A program made the position numbers and the translations under genes. Below the pieces are notes generated by a model that had not been told where the DNA came from, did not search any database, and saw nothing but the letters and a program-made list of their open reading frames with translations. Below, piece after piece: positions 44,387-53,393 of a stretch of DNA of 64,000 nt. Source of the DNA: Oscillospiraceae bacterium (GTDB lineage Bacteria; Bacillota; Clostridia; Oscillospirales; Ruminococcaceae); NCBI GenBank assembly GCA_017427265.1, contig JAFRTG010000026.1, forward strand, positions 32,651-96,650, read 5' to 3'. The first letter of the stretch is position 1; each line of letters starts with the position of its first letter.

Positions 44387-45646
44387 TTATTTCAAAAGCT
44401 CGCTCCATTCAGTCGGAATCTTCGAGACGGAGTTCATGACATAATAAACAAGCACGAGATGCGTATCGCGCAGATCGAGTTTGCTGTTGCGATTGACGTC
44501 TGCGGCACGCATCTGCCGTTCCGTCAGGCCGGTTTTCAGATCAATCATCTGGTAAGTATAGGCTTTCAGTATATTCCGCGTATCGTGAAGCGAAACCTTG
44601 CCGTCTCCGTCGAGGTCGCCGGGCAGAAGCTCCGGCTCTGTCTGCAGTTCAAAGAACCGGACCTGATAGGAGACGGGAGCCGGCTTGCCGCTTTTGGTCA
44701 GGCCGCTGATGCTGACAGAGACCGTATCGCCTTCGGGAAACATGAATCCCGGATTGAAGATGACAGTCCCGTACTGGCTGATGTTGAAATACATGCTGTC
44801 CGCAGCGGTGTTGTTCCTGCTGAGATGATAGGTGCTGCCGGTCTTTTCCGAGGTCAGCTCCACGGAGACGGTATCAGCCTGCGGCGTATCAAAGCTGCTG
44901 CCGGGCATATACGAAAACGCATAGCCGGTGCGCATGTAGTCATACCCGCTGTAAAGCGAATACGGCATATTCGGCGGCGGCCACGCAATGCCCTCGCCGG
45001 TAAAGCGTTCCTCAGCCGTGTGCTGTGTCACATAGGTTGCGCTGTATCCGCCGATGTGGCCGAAGCCCGTGGCATCCAGATCCGGATGCAGCAGCCAGCG
45101 GCGGTGACCGAGTGCGGTGATGTTGCTCGGATCGGAATCGGAAAGATAAATCATCATTGTGTACGGCAGGGACGGAATCGCCCTGGAGCTGCTGAGCAGA
45201 TTGCTGTTTGCAGCACCGTTTTTGCCGAGCTCATAGAGCGTATCCGAAAGACCGGACGGCTGTTTCGGGTTGTGCGATGCTTCGCCGTTCAGCGCATGGA
45301 CAAGTGTGGCAGCCTGCGCCTTCTCTGCAAGGGCGCTGTCAATCGTGATGTCAGCAGGCAGACCTGCGATATACCGGCAGAAGTTCAGGCAGTTCAGTGC
45401 GTTTTCTTCGGTTTCGGCCGAGAGCTTGCCGGGGGTATACGGGCTTGTCAGGGACGGGCTTTCCGCATATTCAGTCGGCGCGGAGATGTCCCACGGATGC
45501 GCCTGAAAAAATGCGTTGATCTCACTCTGAGAGGGCGTCTGCAGCGATTCTGCGCGGACATTCTGCACGGAATCTCCGGCGGCAGCGAACATGCTGCAGA
45601 GCAGAAATGCGGCGGCGCATCCTGCAGGCAGTTTGCGGTGTTTCAT
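44387..45646 (-). CDS. Secreted CAP-domain protein with C-terminal dockerin
   Basis: 419 residues. Signal peptide at 1 to about 33. A CAP/SCP-like domain follows (about 60-220; ALNCLNFCRYIAGLP, AATLVHALNGEASHNPKQPS, NITALGHRRWLLHPDLDATG with the conserved GHR-W core), then a beta-rich region, then a dockerin (about 350-410) with two calcium loops, DLDGDGKVSLHDTRNILKAY and ADVNRNSKLDLRDTHLVLVY. The dockerin means it is built into the cellulosome; CAP domains in such proteins have no proven activity. The start at 45646 is chosen because AAAGGA lies 8 bases upstream. Convergent with the prfB operon. Confidence 0.87.
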   Translation of the reverse strand: MKHRKLPAGCAAAFLLCSMFAAAGDSVQNVRAESLQTPSQSEINAFFQAHPWDISAPTEYAESPSLTSPYTPGKLSAETEENALNCLNFCRYIAGLPADITIDSALAEKAQAATLVHALNGEASHNPKQPSGLSDTLYELGKNGAANSNLLSSSRAIPSLPYTMMIYLSDSDPSNITALGHRRWLLHPDLDATGFGHIGGYSATYVTQHTAEERFTGEGIAWPPPNMPYSLYSGYDYMRTGYAFSYMPGSSFDTPQADTVSVELTSEKTGSTYHLSRNNTAADSMYFNISQYGTVIFNPGFMFPEGDTVSVSISGLTKSGKPAPVSYQVRFFELQTEPELLPGDLDGDGKVSLHDTRNILKAYTYQMIDLKTGLTERQMRAADVNRNSKLDLRDTHLVLVYYVMNSVSKIPTEWSELLK

Positions 45647-45906
45647 GTCGATCATCCTTTCATGCGGCGGAGAAAGCGGCCGGCTTTTTCTGTCATGATG
45701 CCGGTGCGCAGTGCATCTGCCGTTACTCTCAGTATAACAGTTCCGGCATAAAAAATCAAGCAGCAGCAGGTGAAACGTGATTTTATACAAATAATTTGCC
45801 GATAATTGTATATTTTGACCCGATGCATGAAACCGGGCCGCGCCGCATATGGTCTGGTAGGAAGGATTCCGCCGCAGCGCGGAGCCCGCATTGGGAGTGA
45901 GGCAAA

Positions 45907-46257
45907 TTGAAGAAACAGCAGTTTGATCCGGCAGGTCTGCACGCGGAGGACCTCGGCGCGCGCGCCCTGCGCCTCGGCAGCTACATTGCAGAGCACGGCG
46001 CGACGGTTCGCAGCACGGCAGCCGTATTCGGCATTTCCAAATCGACTGTGCACAAGGATATCACAGCGCGCCTGCCCGCTGTTCATGCAGGGCTGTATGC
46101 ACAGGTACGGGATATCATTGAGACCAACAAACAGGAACGCCATATCCGCGGCGGACTTGCCACCAAACGCAAATACGAACGGGAAAAACAACAGCGCAGC
46201 CGTGCATTCCGGCCGTCGGACGGCGCGTCCTGCGCACGGAATGACGGTTCCGTGTAA
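45907..46257 (+). CDS. spoIIID: Sporulation transcription factor SpoIIID
   Basis: 116 residues. The core matches SpoIIID: LGSYIAEHGATVRSTAAVFG, ISKSTVHKDITARLP (HTH) and ETNKQERHIRGGLATKRKY. SpoIIID is a mother-cell DNA-binding switch factor acting after sigma-E. Compared with the usual ~90 residues it has about 20 extra N-terminal residues and a basic C-terminal extension. The start is TTG at 45907 with GGGAGTGAGG just upstream; a start inside the extension cannot be excluded. Together with dpaB it shows the lineage has, or had, an endospore programme. Confidence 0.9.
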   Translation: MKKQQFDPAGLHAEDLGARALRLGSYIAEHGATVRSTAAVFGISKSTVHKDITARLPAVHAGLYAQVRDIIETNKQERHIRGGLATKRKYEREKQQRSRAFRPSDGASCARNDGSV

Positions 46258-46305
46258 GGATTTCGGAAAAATTTGTACAGTGCGCGAAAAACCGCTGTTA
46301 CCCCC

Positions 46306-46334
46306 TTGACGAAATCCGAAAAAAGTAGTAAAAT
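46306..46334 (+). promoter_or_regulatory. Promoter of pfkA
   Basis: TTGACG (46306-46311), a 17-base spacer and TAAAAT (46329-46334). Confidence 0.7.
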
Positions 46335-46416
46335 AATAAACGGCAGATTATGCATGAGTAAAAAGGAAGATGCTGTGCAGTCAGTACGGCATACAATAAT
46401 AAGGAGGATGTTACAT

Positions 46417-47376
46417 ATGAAGCGAATTGGTGTTCTCACGAGCGGCGGCGATGCGCCGGGCATGAACGCAGCAATCCGTGCGGTGTGCCGTACTGCGCTT
46501 TACAAGGGGATGGAAGTCGTCGGTATCCGCAGAGGCTATAACGGACTGCTGAACCACGATGTTTTTGAAATGAATGCACGGTCGGTTTCTTCGATCATTC
46601 AGCGCGGCGGTACGCTGCTGTTCACCGCACGCTGTCTTGAGTTCAAGGAAGAAGCCGGCGTCCTGAAGGGCGTTCAGGCATGTCATGACCTCGGAATCGA
46701 GGGACTGGTTGTCATCGGCGGCGACGGTTCCTACCGCGGCGCAGGCGATCTTTCCGCACACGGAATCCCCTGCATCGGCCTGCCGGGTACCATCGACAAC
46801 GATATTTCCAGCACCGATTACACGATCGGCTATGATACCGCAATGAACACTGTCATGGAGCTGGTGGATAAGCTCCGCGACACCAGCCACAGCCACGACC
46901 GCTGTTCCGTTGTTGAGGTCATGGGCAGAGGCGCAGGCTATATCGCAGTCAACACGGGTGTTGCCTGCGGCGCCGTTGAGGTGCTTTGCCCGGAGCGCTC
47001 CTATGATCTGGATGAGATCATCGAGAGAATGCAGGCAAGCCGCAAGATCGGCAAGCAGAACTTTATCATCATCGTTGCGGAAGGCATCGGCCATTCTGAG
47101 GAGATCGCAAAGACCATCCAGGAAAAGACCGGCATCGAAGCGCGTGCAACGATCCTCGGCCATGTGCAGCGCGGCGGTTCGCCGACCGTGCGCGACCGTG
47201 TGCTCGCAAGCCAGATGGGCAATTATGCTGTCAACCTGCTCGAAAAGGGCATTGGCAACAGAGTCGTCGGTGTCCGCGGCAATACGCTGGTGGACTACGA
47301 CATTCAGGAAGCACTCAAGATGCAGAAGCCGTTTGAGGACGATCTTTATGATCTGTCCAAGATCATCAGCATCTGA
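46417..47376 (+). CDS. pfkA: ATP-dependent 6-phosphofructokinase
   Basis: 319 residues, the normal bacterial length. MKRIGVLTSGGDAPGMNAAI (ATP site), GGDGSYRGA, the catalytic LPGTIDNDISSTDYTIGYDT and EVMGRGAGYIAV (substrate site) are all intact. The Gly at GGDGS supports ATP rather than PPi as donor. AAGGAGG is 9 bases before ATG 46417. It commits fructose-6-phosphate to glycolysis. Confidence 0.96.
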   Translation: MKRIGVLTSGGDAPGMNAAIRAVCRTALYKGMEVVGIRRGYNGLLNHDVFEMNARSVSSIIQRGGTLLFTARCLEFKEEAGVLKGVQACHDLGIEGLVVIGGDGSYRGAGDLSAHGIPCIGLPGTIDNDISSTDYTIGYDTAMNTVMELVDKLRDTSHSHDRCSVVEVMGRGAGYIAVNTGVACGAVEVLCPERSYDLDEIIERMQASRKIGKQNFIIIVAEGIGHSEEIAKTIQEKTGIEARATILGHVQRGGSPTVRDRVLASQMGNYAVNLLEKGIGNRVVGVRGNTLVDYDIQEALKMQKPFEDDLYDLSKIISI

Positions 47377-47419
47377 GCATATCAAAATTTCATGCCGCGC
47401 AGAAGCAACGTGCTTTTGC

Positions 47420-47522
47420 GACAGAGTAGGGAAATCCGCGTGAAGTGCCGCCCGAACGGGGAGTTGTCGGACGGACGAAAAGTGCAGCGCACTTGCGATG
47501 GATTTTCCGCATCCCGCTGAGG
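47420..47522 (+). promoter_or_regulatory. Tetrahydrofolate (THF) riboswitch
   Basis: The sequence follows the THF riboswitch consensus in order: GAGTAGG, P2 arm GGAAATCC pairing with GGATTTTCC, GCGTGAAGTG, GAACGGGGAGTTGTC, CGAA, a variable hairpin AGTGCAGCGCACT, then GCATCCCGCT. Position just before folT-folC agrees. It lies in the gap after pfkA. Confidence 0.9.
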
Positions 47523-47537
47523 CATAAAGGGCATACA

Positions 47538-47576
47538 ACACTCCTTTGTGCATTCAGTATTTGTGCAAAGGAGTGT
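47538..47576 (+). promoter_or_regulatory. Expression-platform hairpin sequestering the folT ribosome site
   Basis: The stem ACACTCCTTTG / CAAAGGAGTGT has the folT Shine-Dalgarno AAAGGAG in its 3' arm. It is followed by ATTTTT and the ATG at 47583, so it could act as an anti-Shine-Dalgarno lock or as a terminator. Confidence 0.75.
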
Positions 47577-47582
47577 ATTTTT

Positions 47583-48137
47583 ATGAAAAATTCAACTGCT
47601 GTCCGTTCTTCCCTCACCGTGCTCAAGGATGTGCGCGTGCTGACGCTGATGGCACTGCTCGCCGCAATGAGCATTGTGTTTGGCAAGCTGCTTGCCTTTA
47701 ACATCGGCCCGACAATCCGCATCAGCTTTGAGAATCTTCCGCTGCTGATGGCCGGAATCTTCCTCGGTGCGCCCGCGGGATTCCTCGTCGGCGTGATGGC
47801 GGATGTCATCGGATGTCTGATCGTCGGCTATTCAATCAACCCGATCATTACGCTGGGCGCCGGCTGCATCGGCCTCATCGCCGGACTGGCTTACAGCGCA
47901 CTGCAGAAGGCCGGTCTCACCGAGCGCATTGCCGTATCCGTGATGTCCGCGCATGTGATCGGCTCCATGTTCATCAAATCCGTCGGCCTGATGGTGTATT
48001 ACAGCTATTCACTGCCGATGGTATTGCCGCGTGTGCCGCTGTATCTTGCAATCGGCACCGTGGAGAGCATGATTATCATTCTGCTGATGAAGAACCGGAT
48101 ATTTGCAGAACAGGTGGAAAGGCTCCGGAGAAAATGA
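47583..48137 (+). CDS. folT: Folate ECF transporter substrate-binding membrane subunit
   Basis: 184 residues, six hydrophobic segments. The ECF S-component pattern includes RVLTLMALLAAMSIVFGKLL (AxxxA surface for the T unit) and FLGAPAGFLVGVMADVIGCL. The THF riboswitch upstream and the overlapping folC downstream support folate as substrate. The energising EcfA/EcfT parts are not in the window and are usually shared. Starts at ATG 47583. Confidence 0.9.
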   Translation: MKNSTAVRSSLTVLKDVRVLTLMALLAAMSIVFGKLLAFNIGPTIRISFENLPLLMAGIFLGAPAGFLVGVMADVIGCLIVGYSINPIITLGAGCIGLIAGLAYSALQKAGLTERIAVSVMSAHVIGSMFIKSVGLMVYYSYSLPMVLPRVPLYLAIGTVESMIIILLMKNRIFAEQVERLRRK

Positions 48138-49402
48138 ATCAGAATGAAGCACTGGCTTATCTGCAGCAGGCCGCAGCCCGCGGTCCGCGGCTGGGTCTTG
48201 AGCGTGTACGTGAGCTGGTGCACCGGCTCGGAGATCCGCAGAAAAAGCTGCAGGTCATCCATCTTGCAGGCACAAACGGAAAAGGCTCTGTCGGAGCGAT
48301 GCTTGCCGCAATACTCCATGCGGCAGGCATCCGGACAGGGCATTTTGCTTCACCGGCACTTTGCTCCGTCAACGATTATTTCCGGCTTGACGGGCAGACG
48401 GTCTCCGACGACAAGCTGATTGCTTCGCTGGGTGAGGTGAAAGCACAGGCGGAGCGCATGGCAGATCTGCCGACGGAGTTTGAGATTCTTGCGGCGGCAG
48501 CCTATGTGCTGTTTGCACGGGAGGCGTGCAGCGTTGCCGTTGTGGAATGCTGCATGGGCGGTGATTCCGACTGTACCAATGTCATCGAGAAGCCGCTGCT
48601 CTCCGTGATTACGAATATCCGGAAGGATCACTGTGCTTTTCTCGGCGATACGATCGCAGAGATCGCGTCGCACAAGGCAGGCATTATCAAGCGGGAGTGT
48701 CCGGTACTGAACGGCTGCCGGAATCCGGAGGCTGTCCGGGTCATTGAAGCCCGTGCCAAGGTGCTGCATGCGCCGCTTTATCACAGAGCAGAGCTCGTGC
48801 AGGATGTCCGCGCAACGCTGAACAGCACGGAGCTCTACAGCGATACCTTCGGTGCGCTGCATCTGCCGCTGCTCGGACTGTATCAGCCGGACAATGCCGA
48901 GCTGGTGCTGCGTGCCGTGCAGATTCTCCGGATGCAGGGCGTGCAGCTGCCGGATGCGGCTGTCCGCGCAGGACTGGCCTCCTGCCGCTGGCACGGACGC
49001 TTTGAAGTGCTGCGGCGGAATCCGCTTGTGCTGTTTGACGGTGCGCACAATCCGGACGGGATGCGCAAAACGACCGAAAGCCTTGCATATTATTTCGGGC
49101 GAACCCGGCAGCTTATCATCGTTATCGGCGTGATGGCGGATAAGGATTATCAGTGCTATCCGGAGCTGCTGCGGGGGCTGGCTGCGCAGGTTTATACTGT
49201 GACGCCGGATCAGAAGCGTGCGCTTTCCGCAGATGCACTGTGCAAGGTCTTTGCGGATGCCGGAATCCCGGCAGAAGCATGCAGGACGGTTCCGGAGGCG
49301 CTGCGGCGCGCGCGCAGAAGCGGAAAGCCGGTGGTCGGACTCGGTTCGCTGTATCTGTATCCGGAATTTCTTTCTGCACTGGAGGCATCGGAAAAGGCCT
49401 GA
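48134..49402 (+). CDS. folC: Folylpolyglutamate synthase / dihydrofolate synthase
   Basis: 422 residues. Mur-ligase family: P-loop LAGTNGKGSVGAML, GHFASPALCSVNDYFRL (folate loop), ECCMGGDSDCTNV, NIRKDHCAFLGDTIAEIASH, and C-terminal LFDGAHNPDGMRKT. It adds glutamate residues to folates, trapping them in the cell after uptake by FolT. Start overlaps the folT stop (ATGA), so both are under the riboswitch. Confidence 0.94.
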   Translation: MNQNEALAYLQQAAARGPRLGLERVRELVHRLGDPQKKLQVIHLAGTNGKGSVGAMLAAILHAAGIRTGHFASPALCSVNDYFRLDGQTVSDDKLIASLGEVKAQAERMADLPTEFEILAAAAYVLFAREACSVAVVECCMGGDSDCTNVIEKPLLSVITNIRKDHCAFLGDTIAEIASHKAGIIKRECPVLNGCRNPEAVRVIEARAKVLHAPLYHRAELVQDVRATLNSTELYSDTFGALHLPLLGLYQPDNAELVLRAVQILRMQGVQLPDAAVRAGLASCRWHGRFEVLRRNPLVLFDGAHNPDGMRKTTESLAYYFGRTRQLIIVIGVMADKDYQCYPELLRGLAAQVYTVTPDQKRALSADALCKVFADAGIPAEACRTVPEALRRARRSGKPVVGLGSLYLYPEFLSALEASEKA

Positions 49403-49521
49403 TACCGACGGCGTTTGCTGTGAACGGATTATAAACGCATTCAGGGGACGCGCTCTTTGGCAGTGCGTCTCCTTTTATGCGGTGTTTGAAAAAATGCTGC
49501 GGAATTCACTGCCCGCTGCGC

Positions 49522-49550
49522 TTGCTTTTTTCAGAATAATGTTGTATAAT
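49522..49550 (+). promoter_or_regulatory. Promoter of proC
   Basis: TTGCTT (49522-49527), a 17-base spacer and TATAAT (49545-49550). Confidence 0.7.
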
Positions 49551-49598
49551 AGAACAGGAAACATGAATCCAATTCAAACCGGAAAGGCGGATAATAAT

Positions 49599-50417
49599 AT
49601 GACTCTCGGATTTCTGGGCGCCGGAAATATGGGCGCTGCTATGATGCGCGGCATCGCTGCATCGGAGCTGCTGAAAAACGGACAGATCACAAAAATCATC
49701 GCATTTGATACCGATGGAGAAAAGCTGCAGCGGCTCGCTGCGGATGCGGGGATTGAACCCTGCGAGAGCGCACAGGCGCTTGCGGATGCGGCAGATTTCC
49801 TCGTGCTTGCGGTCAAGCCGCAGGTGCTCGGCGGCGTGCTCGACGGTCTGACTCTGCGCAGGGAGCAGGTCATCATCTCGATCTGCGCAGGCATTTCTGC
49901 TGCGTTTATCCGTTCGCATACGATCGCAGATGCGCGCATTATTCTCTGTATGCCGAATACGCCGCTGATGCTCGGCCTCGGTGCGACCGCACTCGCAAAA
50001 TGCGACGGCATCACCGATGCGGAATTCTCGCTTGCCATGCAGATGTTTGCAACCTGCGGCATCGCGGAGGAGATTCCGGAGAGCAAGATGCGCGAGATCA
50101 TCGCCGTGAACAGCTCCAGCCCGGCATTTCTGTACCTCTATGCCAAGGGCTTCCTCGATTATGCGAAGTCTGAGGGCCTCGATGACGGCGCGGCACTGCG
50201 CCTCTTTGCACAGGCCATGATCGGCTCTGCAAAGATGATGACCGATTCCGGTTATTCGATCGACGAGCTGATTAAAATGGTCTCCTCGCCGGGCGGCACG
50301 ACGCTGGCCGGTCTTGACAAGCTCTATCAGGGTGCGCTGACCGATACGGTCGATGCCTGCTGCAATGCCTGCACGCAGCGTGCCTATGAGCTGGCGGGCG
50401 CAGAGCGGAACAAGTAA
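49599..50417 (+). CDS. proC: Pyrroline-5-carboxylate reductase
   Basis: 272 residues. The NADPH Rossmann motif FLGAGNMGAAMMRG, VLAVKPQVL, CMPNTPLMLGLGATAL and the C-terminal signature GSAKMMTDSGYS, VSSPGGTTLAGL are all present. It performs the last step of proline synthesis. The start at ATG 49599 follows GGAAAGGCGG. Confidence 0.95.
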   Translation: MTLGFLGAGNMGAAMMRGIAASELLKNGQITKIIAFDTDGEKLQRLAADAGIEPCESAQALADAADFLVLAVKPQVLGGVLDGLTLRREQVIISICAGISAAFIRSHTIADARIILCMPNTPLMLGLGATALAKCDGITDAEFSLAMQMFATCGIAEEIPESKMREIIAVNSSSPAFLYLYAKGFLDYAKSEGLDDGAALRLFAQAMIGSAKMMTDSGYSIDELIKMVSSPGGTTLAGLDKLYQGALTDTVDACCNACTQRAYELAGAERNK

Positions 50418-50493
50418 AATATACCGGCCGGGATCGGGTTCAGCCGGCATAAAAAGCATGACTGCCGCATAAGGTGAAGCGGAGGGGATGCTT

Positions 50494-51132
50494 ATGAAAC
50501 CGATGAACGGCCTGCTGTATCAAACGCTGCGGCCGCGGCGCCTGACGGACACAATCCGTCCGCCGGATCCGGTCAGGCTGCTGTTCTGCTGGACGATGCT
50601 CGGCGCGGCTGCCGGAACCGTGCTGTTCCGGACAAGACCGGAGCTTGCATCGGCGGCGTGGCTGATGCAGGGCATGGCGGTCTCCGATGCGGCAAGGTCG
50701 CTGTGGGATGTCTGCAGGTCAGCGCTGATTCCGATGGTTCTGGTGTTTACCGGTATTCTGCTGAGCGGACTTTCAGCGGTCGGACAGCCTTTGATTCTGC
50801 TGCTGCTGTTTTCCCGCGGGGCGGCCTTCGGACTGGCTGCGGGTGCCTGCTTTGCGGCGTATCCCGTGCGGGATGCCGTTGTCATTGCAGGAGCCCTGAT
50901 TCTGCCGATCGGCTTTGTCAGCACGGTGCTGTTTGCATATGCGTCCCGCAGTGCGATGCAGCTTTCCAATCTGCTGACAGGCTATCTGCTGCACCGGACG
51001 CAGCCGGAGCAAATGAACGAAAAGCTGCGCGGAATCATCACAAATATGCAGGTCTGTCTGCTGCTGCTGCTGATCGCTGCAGGATTGCATACGGCGCTGC
51101 TCTGGCTGTTGAATGACAGTCTGCTCGGATAA
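50494..51132 (+). CDS. SpoIIM-like (stage II sporulation protein M family) membrane protein
   Basis: 212 residues with about five membrane helices. The central segment ILLSGLSAVGQPLILLLLFS, then RGAAFGLAAGACFA and VIAGALILPIGFVSTVLFAY, matches the layout of clostridial SpoIIM/DUF95 proteins, which act with SpoIID and SpoIIP in engulfment. The similarity is in pattern more than identity, so a general DUF95 protein is possible. ATG 50494 has GGAGG 8 bases upstream. No spoIID or spoIIP gene is adjacent. Confidence 0.6.
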   Translation: MKPMNGLLYQTLRPRRLTDTIRPPDPVRLLFCWTMLGAAAGTVLFRTRPELASAAWLMQGMAVSDAARSLWDVCRSALIPMVLVFTGILLSGLSAVGQPLILLLLFSRGAAFGLAAGACFAAYPVRDAVVIAGALILPIGFVSTVLFAYASRSAMQLSNLLTGYLLHRTQPEQMNEKLRGIITNMQVCLLLLLIAAGLHTALLWLLNDSLLG

Positions 51133-51158
51133 TGTAACGCTTGAAAGGAAGAAAAAAT

Positions 51159-52064
51159 ATGGGTCTGTTCAGAAGTTTTCAGAATGCAGGTCCCGGTATT
51201 GATCCGAATGCCCCGAAAAAGAAGCCGTTTTTCCGCTTCTGGGAGCTGCTTCGCCGGAACTTCGGAAAGCTGCTCAGCCTGAACCTGCTGTATACGCTGC
51301 TGCATGTTCCGGGATTGTTTTCGCTGGTTGTTTATCTGGAGACGGACAACAAATTCACCAATGCGATGACGCTCCTGCTGCTTGCGGTTCAGTTTTTGCT
51401 GGAAGGACCGATCATGGCGGGATGCGCGAGAGTGCTCCGGCTGATCGTGCTGGACAAACCGTTCTTCTTCGGCGAGGAGTTCCGGAAGGGATTCCGCCGG
51501 AATTTCGGCGCGGCGTTTCTCTACTGGTGTCTGGATGCACTGGTAATTGCTTCGCTGCTGGCCGGACACTGGGTCTATCCGCAGATCGCGCAGGCAACCG
51601 GAAACAAGGCGATTTTCATTCTCTACGGCATTTCGGTTTCCGTCGGACTGGTGCTGCTGTTCATGAACTACTATATCTGGGCGCTGCAGGTTGCAACGAC
51701 GCTGAAAAAGGGCACTGTTCTGAAGAATGCGCTGATGCTCTCAGGGCTTTCGATGAAGCACTGCCTGATTTCTACCTTCGGCATTGCGCTGATGCTCGGA
51801 CTGATTGTGCTGCTCTGGCTGGTGAACAGCTATTTCATGTTCCTGATTGCATTTTTCCCGGCGGCGTTCATCGGCTATCTGGTGATGTTCGTGCATTATC
51901 CGATTGTGCAGAAGTTCGTCATCAATCCGTATTATGAGGCGAGCGGTGAGCAGAATCCGGAGGATGAGGAAGTGATCCCGGAGGAGGAGCGCGTTTTCAC
52001 CGACCGCGGCACCACGGAAACACCGGTCAGCACAGACCGGAAAAAGGGCAAGGTCATCTCTTGA
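51159..52064 (+). CDS. YesL/DUF624-like membrane protein
   Basis: 301 residues, five to six membrane segments (NLLYTLLHVPGLFSLVVYLE, AMTLLLLAVQFLLEGPIMAG, and a C-terminal pair around 205-250). The pattern of a cytoplasmic N-terminus rich in basic residues, GPIMAGCARVLRLIV and FRKGFRRNFGAAF resembles DUF624/YesL proteins, whose role is unknown. The C-terminal ~45 residues are acidic and hydrophilic. It is the last gene with the high-GC composition of the chromosome; AT-rich DNA starts about 50 bases after its stop. Confidence 0.65.
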   Translation: MGLFRSFQNAGPGIDPNAPKKKPFFRFWELLRRNFGKLLSLNLLYTLLHVPGLFSLVVYLETDNKFTNAMTLLLLAVQFLLEGPIMAGCARVLRLIVLDKPFFFGEEFRKGFRRNFGAAFLYWCLDALVIASLLAGHWVYPQIAQATGNKAIFILYGISVSVGLVLLFMNYYIWALQVATTLKKGTVLKNALMLSGLSMKHCLISTFGIALMLGLIVLLWLVNSYFMFLIAFFPAAFIGYLVMFVHYPIVQKFVINPYYEASGEQNPEDEEVIPEEERVFTDRGTTETPVSTDRKKGKVIS

Positions 52065-52168
52065 AACGTGATACAGGCAAGGCGCTGACGGCAAAGGATT
52101 GCGCTCATATAGAAGTTTTATTCCAACTACTATAAGCAATAACTTTACAGCAGGCTATGAGACTAAAC

Positions 52169-52202
52169 AGGCAGATACTTCATATTTGTGAGGTATCTGT
52201 CT
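52169..52202. terminator. Terminator-like hairpin, left of the element's first gene
   Basis: Stem AGGCAGATACTTCA / TGAGGTATCTGTCT with two mismatches, followed by TATTTTAT. It is closely related in sequence to the hairpin at 53595-53625. Confidence 0.7.
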
Positions 52203-52260
52203 TATTTTATAGCATTGTAAATCTTCATTCGCACTCAAATACTTTATTTAGCGGAGTTAA

Positions 52261-52289
52261 TTGACTTTTTGAATTGTATATGATATTAT
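52261..52289 (+). promoter_or_regulatory. Promoter of the 52.3-kb gene
   Basis: TTGACT (52261-52266), a 17-base spacer and TATTAT (52284-52289), about 40 bases before the ATG. Confidence 0.65.
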
Positions 52290-52328
52290 TGAGTTGTACA
52301 TATAAAAATGTTAGGGAGAGCATAGCTT

Positions 52329-53372
52329 ATGAATGAGCAGGAAGTATTATCGTTTATCGACTATTATAACCAAAAACTTGATCAAATGAATTACGATATG
52401 TATGTAGAAAGCAAACAGCAAGACAATGATTATCTTGTTTGTGGCTTATTGCCTAAACTATTTCTGAAAAACGATCCCAAACTGCTTGCATTACTTCGTC
52501 AACCTTGTAATCATGATAACCTAAAAGAATTGCTTCAGCGATATTTGGATGAAAGCTCAAATACTGAACTTAGCAAATTAGTTCCTGATTTTTCAAGTAA
52601 AAAGCCTGAAATTATTGAACCATTAGCTGAATGGATTTATAATTATAACTATATGTTAGCCTATCCATTGTGTGGAGGTTATGAAAAAGATAATACATTA
52701 ATGATAAGTGATCCTGAAATGATACTGTCATATGTCTATATTTATCTAAGAATTAACTATTCTGATAGATACTTTGATTATTCATTTCATCAACCCCTAA
52801 TTGATTCGTTATATAAAGATTCCTTTGATAAATCATCGACTTTCAAAAAGTGGGGGCTACTTCCGATAGATAACAATAGAATATTGTGTGCTTTGGATGA
52901 GCCTGTAAGAATATATGATAAGACTACTAATAGAACCATTTTTATAATGTTAAGTCGTTCACTTGCATTAATCTTCGATGAGTTAATAAACGATCATTTT
53001 ATAAACAGTATTTCATTTAGAGGAATAGATAATCGTATTTATGAAGGAGAAAATCATCTCAGTACTATATGTGAGGCTGTTGAAAAAGGTTTGATTTTTT
53101 CATTTGATCTGGAAAAACTACCGAACATCACTAAATTATATAAAGAGTGCAACTTTGAGGATACGTTGTGGGTTATTAAGGACAATCAAAATATCACATT
53201 TGAAGAACTGTGCAGTGATTTTCATACCGCTGAAGATACTATCGTCACTCAGTTGATACATCTTGAGTATGATAATGACTGTATTACCCACATAGATCAT
53301 GAATATATTTTTTACTCAATAGAAGAATATGATCAACGGTTACGAAACCCACATACCAAGGGCGAGGCTTGA
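52329..53372 (+). CDS. Hypothetical protein of the mobile element, 347 aa
   Basis: Soluble, rich in Asn, Asp, Ile and Tyr, AT-rich codons. The N-terminus (MNEQEVLSFIDYYNQKLDQM) is helical; no membrane segment or catalytic motif is recognised. AGGGAGAGC precedes the ATG. It lies between two related hairpins (52169 and 53595), so it appears as a self-contained cargo unit with the small frame that follows. Family not recognised. Confidence 0.75.
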   Translation: MNEQEVLSFIDYYNQKLDQMNYDMYVESKQQDNDYLVCGLLPKLFLKNDPKLLALLRQPCNHDNLKELLQRYLDESSNTELSKLVPDFSSKKPEIIEPLAEWIYNYNYMLAYPLCGGYEKDNTLMISDPEMILSYVYIYLRINYSDRYFDYSFHQPLIDSLYKDSFDKSSTFKKWGLLPIDNNRILCALDEPVRIYDKTTNRTIFIMLSRSLALIFDELINDHFINSISFRGIDNRIYEGENHLSTICEAVEKGLIFSFDLEKLPNITKLYKECNFEDTLWVIKDNQNITFEELCSDFHTAEDTIVTQLIHLEYDNDCITHIDHEYIFYSIEEYDQRLRNPHTKGEA

Positions 53373-53393
53373 AAGAGAGTTAAAACATTTAAG

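Noticed and set aside
45800-45906. Sigma-E promoter in front of spoIIID
   Set aside because: GTATATTT and CATGAAAC are present but only about 10 bases apart, too close for the usual spacing.
52065-52168. attL site of the mobile element
   Set aside because: No tRNA end or matching direct repeat is visible in the window and the right end is missing, so no attachment site can be defined.
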